Assembly (NCBI GenBank): GCA_034509425.1
Contig: JAVTVJ010000076.1
Coordinates: forward strand, 3,038,001-3,102,000
DNA from: Eopsaltria australis
Taxonomy: Eukaryota > Chordata > Aves > Passeriformes > Petroicidae
Reading direction: 5' to 3'
Length of the DNA: 64,000 nucleotides
Below, one piece after another: positions 48,897-62,152 of the stretch. Both the position numbers and the translations under genes were made by a program. Numbering within the stretch: the first letter of the stretch is position 1; every line of letters starts with the position of its first letter. The notes under the pieces are model-generated. The model ran no database searches, had not been told where the DNA came from, and worked only from the letters and a program-made list of their open reading frames with translations.

Positions 48897-48960
48897 GTTT
48901 TTTTTTGTTTGCTTGTTTGGTTGGTTTTTTTTTTGTTTGTTTTGGTTTTTTTTTTTTTTT
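48897..48960 (+). repeat. T/G-rich tract
   Basis: T runs up to 15 long alternate with TTTG and TTGG units. The portion at 48913-48930 pairs with 48831-48847 (one bulged base), so the tract and its left flank can form an imperfect hairpin. Confidence 0.92.
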
Positions 48961-50695
48961 GGGAAACCGTCCATGAACAGAGGACATTTAAGCTGATGAT
49001 GTTGGCATTTCTAGTGGTCAGTATTGCATTACTGGTGCCAGTTTTTTATCCTTCTGTGAGAGAGATGGCTGCTGTGATTAAACTATTGCTGCTGTAGAGA
49101 TGAGGACTGGGATCAGATTTTCTGGGTTTGAATTCTAGTCCTGAGATGGGGCCCACAGCAGTACTGCTTGTGCTGACCAAGCGTAAGCAGCTTCTCGGTG
49201 ACCACTGCTGGGAAGCAGCAGGTTGGCCCAGCTCACTGGTAACATCCCTAACTTCAGAATATGTTCTGCCTCCTGCTTGCTTGCAATCCTGTGTCTCACT
49301 CCTCCTGTGCCCACAGAAAACCCCTCCTTGCATGCAGTGCTGTTTTCAAGCTGGCTGTGCTGGTGATGGCTTGGTGCCCATGTTCTGCTTTCAATCAAGC
49401 TGGTTACACCCTCCCACTTTTCAGGGAGTACCAGTAAGCTCTCCAGAGCTTTCCTGCATTTTTCCCTGGATATGTGAAACAGTGAATGAATTTCCTAGTT
49501 TGCTGGCAAAGAACTGGAGAAGCATTTGACCCAGCAGTGAAAAACTCCTTGTGACTGCTCACTAAGGGGCATGAATGGCAAAGGAAACAACAAAAGATTG
49601 TATAGACATTTGGGCACTGTGCTTGTTGGCAACTTGGCAGGACCAGGATAGTCCCAGGTGCTCTTACCTGTGCTAACTCTGCTGGGGAGTGTCAAGCTGA
49701 TGGGAGAAATGCAGTTGGTTTTTCAGTAACTTGCAAAGATTGAAATCAGACTTTACTCTGTAACAGTCCAAATGTGTGGTCTGCTTTCTTTCCATAAAAC
49801 CAGAAGTGTCAGGGTGCTGCAATTCAGATGCGATTTTTGACTCAAGCCCATTTTCTCAGCCTGCTTACTTTGAATCACATGGTGCAGGGGCTTGAACTCG
49901 GGCTGTCCTCATACCAGGTCAGTACATTTGTCTTTGCTCTGTGCTTAATTGATGTGATCTGCAAGCAAAAGAGAATTGGTGAGCTAATCTAGTGGAAGCC
50001 TGTTCTCAGAGCTTTGGTTTTTAATCTCTTCCTGGAAGACAAGTGATGGGTGCAGTAGATGGTGCCAAATACAGGGACCCAAACAGTACTCCCACACTGG
50101 CAGAGAGCACGTTATCCCATCCTTGCTCTTTGTAATGACTTTATGCATTATGAAAATTCATGAGGATTTTATTTTCCTTTGGGTTAAGGAATTATCTGAT
50201 CAGCTGTCTGTCATTCTGAGGGTGTCTGGATGCTGACAGTGTCTGGATGCAGTCTGTATTCCCCTTCCATCTCGACTCCTTTTAAAAGCTTCTGATTGGT
50301 ATCCATTGTCCTGGCAGCGTTCATGGGCTCTTTTTGGAGGGCACGCAAATGACTGAGGCCCAAAGCCAACTGGTACAATGCTCAATGAGCACTGCAATGC
50401 TTAAATAGGCATGAAGGCTGGAGCTGTGTTGCCTAAACAGAGATATCTGTTGCCATGTTAGGAGCTTCAGGGTAGTACATCGTTGTTGGTTCAAGAGGGC
50501 ATGGATCTCTCAGCTTCCAAGATGTCTCTCGGGTGCCACCATGCCCCAGTGACTGGGCAGATGAATCTCTTGTAGGCTCCTGTTAATTAAGTGATAACTT
50601 GCTGTGTGAGGGGATAAGCACTGTGACACTTCACAATTTTTTATATTTTCCTGACAAAAAAGCAGTTTGATTGGTTGTGCTAGTTCAATATATGA
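48961..50695. other. Non-coding, with two faint MIR-like patches
   Basis: GGACTGGGATCAG...TGGGTTTGAATTCTAGTCC (about 49105-49145, plus) and GGGGCTTGAACTCGGGCTG (about 49886-49940, minus) each resemble the B-box part of MIR SINEs but are too short to assign firmly. No gene was recognised; the plus-strand frame 49128-49529 (133 residues) has no family likeness. Confidence 0.45.
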
Positions 50696-50875
50696 TAGAA
50701 TCATAGAATGGTTTGGGTTGGGAGGGACATTGAAAGACCATCTAGTTCCAACATCCCCCTGCCGTGGGCAAGGACACCTTTCACTACATCAGGGTGCTCA
50801 GAGCCCCATCCAACCTGGCCTTGAACGCTTCCAGAGTTGGGACATCCAGAACTTGTCTGAGCAACCTATCCAATA
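50696..50875 (-). mobile_element. CR1 LINE 3'-end fragment, minus strand
   Basis: AGAATCATAGAATGGTTTGG, TTGGGAGGGACATTGAAAG, CATCTAGTTCCAACATCCCC, CCGTGGGCAAGGACACC and CATCCAACCTGGCCTTGAAC are a well-preserved CR1 3' end. About 180 bases remain. The terminal TCATAGAAT is intact, and the copy is among the least decayed in the window. Confidence 0.96.
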
Positions 50876-51695
50876 TTAGCAATATCCATTTTTAAGGAAG
50901 TCGGAATTTTGGATTTTTTTAGGAGAAAGTTCAGTAAAGACAAGTTAAAGGTTGCAGTGTATTAAATGCAAATTCATTGTAATAAATTTCATTGTGATGT
51001 GCTTGTATATAGTTTTTCAGTAGTGTACCATTATAGCAGAACAGGGGGTTGGCATTACACAGGCATTGGGCATGCATTGACAAGTTCCACTATTTTAATT
51101 TTCTTCACTGTCATGTCTTGCAAACTTATCTCTCCTCTCATGCTATCTGGTGCATTTAATAACTGGATATTGTTAAAGTGAATCTCAGGAAAGGGAAGGT
51201 GAAAAAATAAATGAAAAGAGCTCAAAAACTAAATGAAAGAAGAATCCAAGTTTCCCTAGGGTTGGGGATTTTTTTGTTGGTTTTTTCTTTCCCCCTTTTG
51301 AAAATTATTAAAAAAATCTCTACCTTAATCTGGCACTGTAGTAGGCATTTTGCATCTGGCTCCATGAGAACACATCTCTGAACAAGTAGAATATGCAAAT
51401 AAATACAAATACCAACTTGGATTCTCTAACTGTCTAGGATGCCCAAAGTGAGTGAAGCTAAGCTTAAATTTATTCATTTTTTCCTTTTTTCCTCTACTGC
51501 ATGGAACTCCTTCAGCTCACAGGATCTACCTATTTTCACCCTTTCTGACTGGGAATGTATGTTCTTCCAAATGCCATTTTAAAAACATTTCCAAGCAAGA
51601 CTATGGATCTTTCCTGAGTTCTATACTTTTTCCCCCCTCATTTGTAAGTATTTTTACAGACAAAACCTACTGCAGCATTTAAAACCAGTTTTAAA
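50876..51695. other. Non-coding, no gene seen
   Basis: AT-rich unique sequence; no exon or repeat recognised. Confidence 0.55.
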
Positions 51696-51750
51696 GTTAA
51701 TGGCTGAACATGATGATCTTAGAAGTCTTTTCCAACCTAAATGACTCTCT
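51696..51750 (+). mobile_element. CR1 LINE terminal scrap, plus strand
   Basis: GTTAATGGCTGAACATGATG, ATCTTAGAAGTC and TTTTCCAACCTAAATGACTC match the last about 55 bases of the CR1 subtype also seen at 33.4 kb. It is one of the shortest CR1 pieces here. Confidence 0.8.
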
Positions 51751-54700
51751 GCTTTTATTCTTTTGGGGGATCAGTTATTGATGGGGATTCCATGTGGTGT
51801 GTAGGGTTTTGGAGGAGGAAAGCAGTAGCTGTCACTGCCATGGAAAAAGAGGAGAAGCAGGAGAACCTCATAGGGTGACTCCCAGTTGCAACATGGAGCA
51901 AATTCCTGACCAGTCTGGTTACTACAATAGTATTCCTGGGATGCCTCATGCAGAAGGGGATATCATTGCCATTCCCTGTCCTCAGTGAGGAATTGTGCTT
52001 CCCTTGAATTCTCCTTGGCTTCAGTCATTCATCTGACCCCGAAAGGCTGTTGTGACAAGTTCCTTCATTTGCAAGGGCAACATGAAGCTGGCTGGATTTC
52101 AGTAAACACTGGTGCTGAGTGCTACTTGTGTTGTGTATATACAGTTGCAGAACGCTTTCAGAACGAATAGTCCACGGCAAAGCTGTTTTAATGAGCTGGA
52201 ATGCCAATTGTAGCATATCCTACCCAATCTGGCAGCATTCTACTGAGCTGAAATACCTTCTTTGTTCTTAAAATAGCCCCCACTGATTCAGATTTTAATT
52301 GCAGATATTACAGCTGTCAAAGAAAGGGAGAGGTGACCAGATGATTGTGTTGATAGTATAAATGGAAGCTGGGGATATGTTGAGTTCCAGCCTTTAGATC
52401 TTCCTTCATCTAAGGTATGCCTGTGTGCTGCAGTGATTGTGTGGGACAGAGGCTCTCTAATGTTAAGATGAAACTGAAGTGCACTGTGCCTCATTATATC
52501 CACCATGCTGACTAAACTAGTCTGACAAATAAGCATGTGCGGCTACGAGGATTTCAGCACTAGTAATGGTAACAAATAGGCATCGGTATTAAATATCTTG
52601 GTTAAAGCCTGAATCTTGATAAATGCAGATGGAATTTTCTAACATGCTGAGAGACTGTGATTCAGGAATTCATTTAAAACAAAAGAAGTAACTAAGGAGG
52701 TGAATAAAATAAAAGGATTTTAAATTTTGGGCACTGGACTGCATGTTTGCATTGCCTATCAGTGTTTGCTTTGTATTTCTACATTTCTGGTGCTGGGTAT
52801 GGATTTTTAACTGGATGAAAAAGTTCCTGGCAGGTTCCTCAGACTGCAGGAAAACATCCTAAGTGTAGGGTGACACCATCCACCTTAGCTGATAATGGAC
52901 ATGGGAGGGAGGGAAGAAAATAGCAAAAACCTTCAGACTGAGTCTGCAGCTCAGTGCAATGCTGACCACACGAACTGACACTGTGGTTCTGTCTTTGAGC
53001 CTTTCACTGTTCTGGACAAGGGTAGGAAGTAATCTCTCAGAGGGGAGAGGGAGCTTCTGCCAGCTTTGGGAGCTTTCTGCCAGGAATCTGAGAGAATTAC
53101 GGATGCATGGATGGTAGCACACCTTGGCAATCTTTTGGGGTTCACCGTTGTCCCACTGTTGCTGTTCTATGAAGGTTTCCATTACATCTCTTATCACCAG
53201 TATCACCATTAGCTACACATTCTCATAATAAAAGATCAAGTGAGGGGCTCATGCGTGCTGCACCTAGCAGATCTGGTCCTTACAGATGTATAGGACTGTC
53301 TTACCTGTTGTGAAAGGTAATATCATTCAATCTTCTTGAAGGTTTAATTATGCCTTTGCAGCATTCTTATGTGCCTGAAGGGGTTTTGCGGAAACTTATC
53401 AACAACAACAAAAAAAGCAAGGTACAAGATGGAGAATGTGATTTTGCTCGTGTGTTTTGCTTGAAGTACTGAAGATGGAGGGGCAGATTGTTGCTTCAGG
53501 AGAACTAAAACCTATTTATTTTATTCTGGTGCATATTACTTTGTAAACACAATAATAAAATAAATTTGAATTTTTTTTTTCTTCCCCTCTATGTGTGATG
53601 GGGACATTCTGCTCCAAAGATACAGACACTGGCCTGTGTGCACTGCTACATTAATTATATGACTAAATAAAATGTTGGTAATGGACACTGCATTGTGTGA
53701 GGAGAGAGGTGTGTGAGTCCTCTGGGTGCCCTGTGATGCCTGTCCTGGCAGGATACTTAACTCCCACTTCATTTTGTTCCTTTGCACTTGGTTGATGTGA
53801 AAGGAGAAACAAGATGAGCTTTCTCCTCTAAAATATTGACTGTCTTGTTAAAAGTCTTTCAAAAGTATAAAGAAGAATTGTTTTAAGGTTACAAGAGCCA
53901 TTTGAGCTGCCTTGCAGCCTCACCCAGGAGTAGAGAACAGCAGAAGGTGCTGGTATGCTGGTAGCATATTACTGGCAATAATTATCTTGAACTATCCAGT
54001 CTTACTGAAGTTTGAAGAATGATTGTGTATGCTTTCCAGCTGTCTTGTTCTTTGATGCCTTTTATTTTTTTAAAATAGTTTCACAGTAAGTTTTAAAATA
54101 TTGCAGCAGGACCTTATCCTGACTATTGATTCAGAGAAATCTTTCAGTTGAGGTATCAGAGGTTTCACTTCTCTGAAGACCTTTACAAACCCAGCATTTT
54201 AGTAAAGATGAGTACCAGACATTGCTCCAAATCCTTCCGATTGCTGTGCGTGTTCCACTCACCTTTGTTGGATGGAAAGTAGGAGGAACATCTCAGCATC
54301 TCATATCGTTTATACCATTTATGAGCACATAATTTAAAAGCAAAAGCTTTGGAGGAGGTAATATGAGTGGAAATTGGGAGCCTAAGGAAATTGCATCTGA
54401 TGACCAAACCCTGTAATTTTGCAAACCAGAAAGTAGGCGTTGTTTTTCAGACAACCCAAAAAACCCACAACTTCTACATCCCACTCTCAGATGGAATTGA
54501 AAGTAGTAATGAAAAAGGTATTTGTTCGTGGTTTGTTTGTACTGGCGTAACGAGAAGATCGCTGAGACTAGGTGGTGCTTCAGTCTATCAGGTGGAGGTG
54601 TAACACGACCCAGTGTTCTGGAAAGCAGCACTGAAGGAAATAAGGCACACTTGAATTTTTCTTTTCACAGTGAGTGCAGTCAATAATTAGGATGAACTCA

Positions 54701-56170
54701 TCCAGAAATGTGATGCATGGCTGTCAGCTGCTTTCACAACTGGATGCCACTCTGAGAGGTGGTGTAGTTCAATTCAAAATGGTGCACTAGATCCAGGGGC
54801 TGTTTGACCTGAACTGAGCAGTCAAGCCGTGTCCTTTTGACCTTAAAGTCTGCAAGGCACTCAAATCACTTGTGTGTGTGTCTGTATGTATTTTCAATAT
54901 ATTCGTTTAAAGGTTTTTTTATAGCTATAAAATGAGAATTGTCTCATCCTGAGAAGGTGGTACATATAAAGCGATGAATATTCTGATTTTTACTTTGAAG
55001 TATTTTTTAATACCTGCTTGTCCCCACCATGGTCAGTAGTACTGTTTGCTTTCCTCCTTGACCACCAGTTGGACTGCTGGTGGTATCACTTGCATTAGTG
55101 TGCTGGATAAACACTTGAGGTGCACTCTCTTTCAGGAAAAAGCATTTTGCATCCAGGTGCTTATTTAATGCAAAGTGAGGCTGAAAGATTAATTAGATAA
55201 TTGCGTTAATAGCATAGTGTTCTTTTTAAGAAAAGGATTGTGGAATACCAAGATAGTATTGCTCAACACATCCCTGTGTGGGAAATGGAGGAGGAGTTCT
55301 TCAGGGACTCTGCTACCCTCAGTGAATATCAAACTATCAAAATATTAAAATAGCTTTCAGTGCTTGTAGACCAGGATTGTTATGCACCATGTTTGGTGGG
55401 AGTTATGACTGTTTCTTATTCTGTAGTCATAGGAGGGAAAAGAAAATATCTAAAGATCAATCTATTCTTGTAACACTGGGAGAAGACTTCCTTTCTTATT
55501 CCCCTTTCATTTAATTTAATATTACATGGAGGTGCTGGATGAGGCTTGCCTTGGAGTTAACGTAATAGATCCCCATTTGTACTGGGTTTTAATCTGTATA
55601 GACTTGAAATTTTCCCCCGGGCTGCAAGGCCAAGTGGTAAATGGTAATGCAGGGAAATACTGTCATCAGCCCTCAGGAAAGGCTGCCTGGCCAGCTCGTC
55701 CTTCCCAAAGATGAACGAGATTTTGGATCTGAAAATGGCCAGGTCTCTGTGAGCCTGAGTTCAAACCTGCCCAGACAAAGGAGAGGCATTTTTGCTATGC
55801 AGAAGCTGTTGTAGCAGGAGCATGTCTGTGCAGATGGGCTGAGCTCACCCTCTTCAGCCAGTGGACTTGCTCTGGCCTGGAGGATGTGTCACTGGGATAC
55901 TGCTGCCCAATATGTGCCTGAAAGTACCCTGCTCAGAGGTGATGTGGGCATAGTGGACAAGGGAGCTCCTGTTGCAGGACCAGCTTCCTGCTGCCTGGAG
56001 GAAGTCTGGTGTGAGCTCTTATAAGGTGCAGATGCTGCACAGCTGGTTTGGAGATCCTAATGTGAGCTTTCAGCCCACTTAGTCAAATTTGTGTGCTTGA
56101 AGTTGGGCTCAAATCCATACTTGGGCACCCATTAGGTCATTTGAAAGCTGTGCTAAGCAACAGTGTTTGC
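51751..56170. other. Intron-like non-coding sequence, no exon seen
   Basis: About 4.4 kb without a recognised gene or transposon. T-rich (53570-53582) and TG-repeat (near 54872-54890) microtracts are present. Open frames up to 116 residues (52859-53209, minus) have no family likeness. Confidence 0.5.
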
Positions 56171-56660
56171 AGCTTCTCTGGGCAACATATTCCAGTGCTT
56201 CACTGCTCTCTGGGTAAAGAATTTCTTTTTAGTGCAACCTGACACAACCCAAATCTCTCCACTTTTCATGTGAAACAGTTCCCCTTTGTCTTATCACTAT
56301 CTACCCATGTAAAAAGTTACTCTCCGCCTTTTTTATAAGCCCCCTTTAGGTACTGGAGGTCTACAATGAGGTCTCACCAAAGGCTTCTCTTTTCCAGGCT
56401 GAACAGCTCCAACTCTCTAAACCTCTCTTCATAGCAGAGGTGCTCCACACCCCTGATCATTTTGTGAGCCTTCTCTGCACTCAGTCCAACAGATCCACAT
56501 CCTTCTTGTGGTGAAGATCCCAGAGCTGGATGAGGTACTTCAGGTGGGGTCTCACGAGGGCAGAGTAGGAGAGGAGAATTGTCTCTGTCAAACTGCTGGT
56601 CACGCTTCTTTTGATGCAAGCCAGGATACAGTTGGCTCTCTGGGCTGGTTGTGGCATGAA
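56171..56660 (-). mobile_element. CR1 LINE, ORF2 C-terminal part, minus strand
   Basis: Blocks include TCTCTGGGCAACATATTCC, TGGGTAAAGAATTTC, CTTTTCCAGGCTGAACAGC, CTCTTCATAGCAGAGGTGC and AGAGCTGGATGAGGTACTTC. The minus strand still reads LACIKRSVTSSL and LSYSALVRPHLKY (about 56530-56625), the C-terminal part of CR1 ORF2. The terminal 3' tail (about 100 bases expected to the left) is missing, so this copy lost both ends or its tail is too decayed to see. Frames are broken. Confidence 0.93.
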
Positions 56661-58393
56661 TGATGGCACAGTCATTCCGTGCCAGACAGCAGGGAGGCAG
56701 CAATGGTCTCAGCACCGTAAAGGTCTTCAAAGGCAGAGAGGGTGTGCAAGAAACTTTAGAACAGTCACTTAGGGGATAGTTTTCCAGGCAGTTCCTGAGG
56801 GGAAAGAGGGAGAAACTGCAGTTCTGGGAAGGTGGGTGGGTTGCCACCATGCTGCCCTGGAGGGCTGTACCTCAGCCCCTTGCAGCAGCTGGAGCCTGGC
56901 ACGGCGGAGGCTCCCTGGTAGAAGACATGGATGCCAGGGCGGTAGCCACTGTGTCACTGTTAGTCACACAGCGTGTGGCTGCCTGAGCTCCCTCTTGTCA
57001 TCGTCGTGAAGCTGAAATTCAGTGGCAGTTTCACAATGGCACAGTTCCCCGCGCGAGGGAGGGAAAGTAGGTCACAGACTGCCCTGCCGGCATTTGTTTG
57101 TACGGCTGTAGGGCTGTGCTGAGAGCTGAAGGGACTGAGGATACAGCAGCCAGAATGTGTTTCTCACCCCTTTCCTTTGTCTCTGACTCTGGCATGGGAG
57201 TTGGCTGAGGAAGAGATGCTGGAAGCTTTGATTGACTTGCCTGCTCTCGTTACTACTGTTTCGGTAGGCCCCAAAGGTTTTTGGTATAACTGGGCACCAA
57301 GCATTGTGCAGACTGGTGTGACTGTCCATGTGCCAAAGAGAAAATGCTTCAGGTGGATGAGCTACAGCACAGATAAAGCACAAGGAGCATTTAAAGTTTT
57401 GGCTGCTGAAGGGTGTGCTTAGTATCTATGTGCCTGAATTGCAGAAAGTGCTTCAGGATACCGATATAAGGCTTTCCAGCCCCAGAGACAGTGACAGCAT
57501 AGCAGCAGCTGCATTTCAGCAGTGATACCACATGGTGAGTGGACACCCCCTGCTCCTCATTTTAAAGCTGAGTGATAGAATAGAAGCAAACAAAGCAGGG
57601 ACCCAACCCTGTAACATGAAGTTGTACAGGTTGAGGCTTTAACACGACCAGAGTGTTGCAAAGACTGTGTTAATGCAGTTGTTACACAGATAATCAGAGA
57701 ACTGTTTGGTAAATGTTTGGATGCGCAGCTGGAACTGAGATCTGCATTCATGCATCAGCAGTTGGAGCTCAGCAGAGTGGAGGGTCTCCAACCACACTCA
57801 CCTGTGCTCCGTGGTGTGGAAGGGTTTGGGGCTGGTGCCCCTGGACACTCCTCCACTGGTGCAGTGTGAGAGGTGGACAGACTGTTTTTCCTTTCCCTAG
57901 CTGGAGCAGATGTGGGCTTCAAAGTGGCACAGAAGGGAGCACAGATCAGGTTCTCCTCTGAGCACTGGCCTCCCAGTATTTTTTTGGGGAAGTTGGAATT
58001 TTTGGTGTAATAAAACAGGGCCAGGGAGCAATTCAGGTACCTCTCCTATGTTTATTCAGTATTTTTCCAGATTAGTTCCAAGCTTTGTTTGGCTCAAATA
58101 TGCAAACTACTTTAGAAATAAAAAGAAATCCCCTTACTGGCTTCGTGTGAAGGACGTCACTGCATGTTCTGAGGACTGTCCATCACTTACTAAAAAGTTA
58201 ACTTAAAACATTGTGGCTCATTGTGGCACAACTCTTCAGCTGTTGCTTGGCTACCACTTGGCAATGACCTTTCCCAACAGAAATGATGTTGTGAGCCTCC
58301 AGGCTGAAAAGGAAAGAGCACAGAACACCCATAGTCTGCCCCAAACTCAGTGTTTTCTGTTCCTGCCAGGAGCTCCTGCATTTTGTACATGAT
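56661..58393. other. Non-coding, slightly GC-richer, no gene seen
   Basis: The part 56800-57070 has scattered CpGs (for example CCCGCGCGAGGG near 57049) but is too short and sparse for a CpG island. The plus and minus frames here, up to 103 residues, have no recognisable content. Confidence 0.5.
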
Positions 58394-58640
58394 TTCATAG
58401 AATTACAAAATCATAGAATCATTAAGGTTGGAAAAGACCTCTAAGATCATTGAGTCTTACCACTGACCCATGTCCATCACTAAACCATGTCCCTAAGCAC
58501 CACAGTTATACATCTGTTAGATCCCACCAGGGATGGTGACTCCACCACTGCTCTGGATAGCCTGTTTCACCCTTTCAGTGGAGAATTTTTTCCTACTATC
58601 TAACCTCCTTGGACCTTGAGGCCATTTTCTCTTCTACATT
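58394..58640 (-). mobile_element. CR1 LINE 3'-end fragment, minus strand
   Basis: TTCATAGAATTACAAAATCATAG shows a doubled terminal motif, followed by ATCATTAAGGTTGGAAAAG, ACCTCTAAGATCATTGAGTC, CCATGTCCATCACTAAACC and GGATGGTGACTCCACCAC. It is the same subtype as the fragment at 24.9 kb, truncated after about 245 bases. Confidence 0.95.
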
Positions 58641-61600
58641 GATGGAAAGATCAACCTCACCTTTCTAGAGTATCTGTTCAGGTAGACAGCATTTGACAAA
58701 GCCATCTGACATTTTGAGTCATACGTAGTGGGATTCTATCTCAAGTGTAGACTGAGCTCTTTAGATTCTGAGTCATCATTGCCTTCCAGTTGGTTCCTCT
58801 GTGGAATTTTGGTGCCATTAAAGTAAAAGCATTGCCTTTCTTCAGGGAGTCAAAGCTGAGCATACCAGCCTTCCCTGGTGGTTGGGTCAGAGCAGCAAAC
58901 AAACTGCATGTGGCAAGCAGTATGGCACTCCTTCAGCCATTGCCCAGGCATTCCTTGGTTTGGTGCTTCTTGCGTCCAGAGTCTCAGAGGTTCTTCCCTG
59001 CGAGCCATGGGCAAGTGCTCTTCAGTGTTGGTGTCACTGGCTTCATAAACTGCTATTTCCATGGCCTCAAGGGAGCTCTGTGGGATTTTGCAAAGAGAAA
59101 GGCAGTCTGTGATGTGTTTTTATTTCTTTCTTCCATTTTCAACTTTTCATGTTCTGAAAGGTAGCCCTGAATTATAAGTACTGTTTTTATCAGATTTGCA
59201 GGTAATATTTAGAGAGAAGGAGGAAGTTAGTCCATCCTGCATTGCGTACATTCCATTGAAATTTTAAGTAATGATGCACCAAGAATTCGAAGCTTGACTT
59301 CTTTTGGTTTGCTTAACTTTCAGTAACTCTTATGGGGTAGATTCAGCCCATAATGTTCACTTGTGCCTCTTGTTCTGTTGGATCGTGTTCTGAGCAGGGC
59401 AATCTTCTATTTCTTTTTCTGAGAGAAAGGGACTGGTTTTGTTTTCAGTGGAATTTAACTCTCATTCCCAGTCAAAGCCAGTTCAGCTGTGCAGGTATGT
59501 AAGGACTGAAGGACCAGTAGTTACTGACCCAGGAAAACAGCCTGTGCAGCAGAGAAGGCAGGAGATGATCCTAATGTTGCAGATTTGGCATCTGAACAGA
59601 GACTCCCATTATCTAAATATGGAACAGGACAGCTTCATTTTGAAACCCAATGTCAGAAATCTTCAGCTTGTGTCAAAAGCAGTGAGGGAAAAAGACAGGC
59701 TTTATCCCAGCTTTCTGTAAGCTGTCAAAAGTAGAATTTCATAATATGGATTCTATAGCCTACACTGCATTTTTTGGGTAGGTTATGTAGAATCAGATGG
59801 CCTCCTATTCTGAAATGATAAAGAACAACAGATTGCAATGAAGTTATTGAGGAATTGACTTTCCATGCTTTTGAAAATAGAGTTACGAGTTAATAAACTG
59901 TTTGTTGGTTAAATATCATCCCTAAGTAAATCCAAAACAAAAATTATCTTCCCCACCATTCGTGGTGGTCCTTGCTTCACTTGACAGATTTGCTAGGTCC
60001 AAAGACTAGCAACCTTGCTGCTTGAGATTGACTGTAATGAGGGCCATAACTGGACCTCATCTAGCAAAAATAAATAAACAGAAAATTTGTGTGATCATCA
60101 AAATTATGCTAATGGCAGCTTGAGTGATGAAACTTAAGAAATGCGTTGGAATTCATTTGGTTTTGTGCCACTGTGAAAGATGCCAAATAACATTAGTAAG
60201 GAGTTATCTAGTTCATGGTTTGTGGGTGGCTACAAAGCAGTTTGAATAGTGAGAGGAAAGCAGTCTCATTATCTTAGGGAAGTCCAGTAGTGGTTTATTA
60301 CAGAGAAGGGAGAGTCAGGAGAACAGAAGTTGTATCATTTTTTAAATCCTCAAACTTTGACCCTGTACTTTTTCACTACAGTATTATCCCAGAAAATCAA
60401 AAGGTGGGATCTCTAGAGGTTTTTGTGAAGGATCATATTTTTGAAGAAAGGTAGGAGAAGATGCAGAAAATTCAATACATTAAAAAGTTCCCACTTACTA
60501 AGCTGCTTTGCAAATAGTTTTAGAAGAGAGCAGCGAGGTTCAAGTTCAGAGTCTAGCCTCAAGCTGCTTAGGTGCCTGCAGTGTTTGATTTCTCATCTGC
60601 TGAAGGGCAGATGCCCAGGACACAGAATGAGTCAGAGCTTTAGCTGAAATAGAATATGTAAGATCTTGGTCCTGTGAAATTAAGAAAAACGTTTAGAAAT
60701 CTGTATATTGAATGGTTGCCTGATCACTTCCGTTTATGGGTGGTAACAGTAACACCATTGCCGAGGAGAGCAACTTTTCAGACTGTTGAAGGCTTGTGAT
60801 GGCAGGCTGCTAAAGGCTCCCTTCTAGCTGTATGACAAACCAGAGGGAATGATCTTGATCAGACACATGGCTAATAGCCCTGCCCAAAGTTCCCCATCCC
60901 TCCACAGGGCCTGACAGCCCCATCTCTGCTTGGCACTCGATGAAGAGTTTCCTCCTGACCTGCTGCCTGGGGGTGCAGCTTCATATCTCCCTGCAGATCT
61001 GGTGTGGAGATGTCCTTTTGGGTTGCACTTAAATTTGCGTCTTGGGCACTGTCACTGGTGGTGTGAGGCACGCCATGCTCAGAGGAAAGGGATGTGCTCC
61101 CTGGCTGGAGGAGTTCCCAGATAAACAGGATACAAGTCTAGGCAGGTGAGCTCAGTGAACGGTGAAGGAGGATGCAGGAGAAGGGCACACAGGGCTGGCA
61201 AATATGTGTGTTGCAGTTTTGAAGTGTCAGGTAAACTCTCAGGCTTTCAGAGGGTAAGTCAAGGTGGTGACTGGCAGTGCGTTACTTTCCCAGCTGTAAC
61301 TTGCTCGGTGTAGCTGCCTTAGTAAATACATATCCCTCTCTCTGAGAACTGGCAGGGGAGTGACCTGCCCTTTAATCTCAATGTAGCAAAATACACAAGA
61401 GCAGTTAGAAACACACTCTAACTTCCCACCTCACATTCTTGCACAGATATGCTTTTAATTATGTCTGGCTTTTTTTGAAAACATTTAGCTGCCCCCGAGT
61501 GACCCAGGGATTAATTTTTCTAACCTGAATCAATACTAGCTATATGGAAAGAACTGCTGTCCTGCCGAGCTGCTAGAGTGAGTGGGCTGTCCAGCAGCCT

Positions 61601-61901
61601 GGGCTTCATCTGGCTGAACATCTGTATTCATGAGATGGCAGTGTAGCATGAGCCAGGCACACCAGCCTCCCCTCTCTCCCTTGTGAAGAAAGAAAGCTGG
61701 TACCCAGCAGTGTTTTGTGCATTCTTTTGAGACATCTTTCTTGAGATGGGGTGCCTTGCCTTGCTGAGGTGCTGGTTGCTTTTCCCTGATGAGGGTGGGA
61801 GCCTTCCCCTGGACAAACCTTAACATAGGTTTATTTTAAATGAGAATAATCCATCTCTGGTTAAAATTTTTTCAGTGCCTTTTTGTTGGTTTGAGCATAC
61901 T
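58641..61901. other. Intron-like non-coding sequence, no exon seen
   Basis: About 3.3 kb without a recognised gene or transposon. The frames at 58790-59164 (plus) and 58850-59062 (minus) shadow each other and have no family likeness. Confidence 0.5.
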
Positions 61902-62152
61902 TCATAGAATCACAGAATCGTTGAATTGTTTGGGTTTGAAGGGACCTGAAAGATCATCTAGTTCCAGCCACCTACTGTGGGCAGGGACACTGTCCACTAG
62001 ACCAGGCAGTTCAGGGCCTCATCCAACCTGGTCTCAAATATTCCAGGGATAGGGCATCCACATCCTTGCTTTGCAACCTATTGCAGTGCCTCACCACCTG
62101 CACAGTAAAGAATTGCCTTGTGATGTCTAATCTATATCTATTCTCTGTTTAA
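61902..62152 (-). mobile_element. CR1 LINE 3'-end fragment, minus strand
   Basis: TCATAGAATCACAGAATCG, TTTGGGTTTGAAGGGACC, GATCATCTAGTTCCAGCC, TGTGGGCAGGGACACTGTCC, CAGTGCCTCACCACCTGC and AGTAAAGAATTGCC are consecutive inverse CR1 blocks. The 3' tail is intact and about 250 bases remain. Confidence 0.96.
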
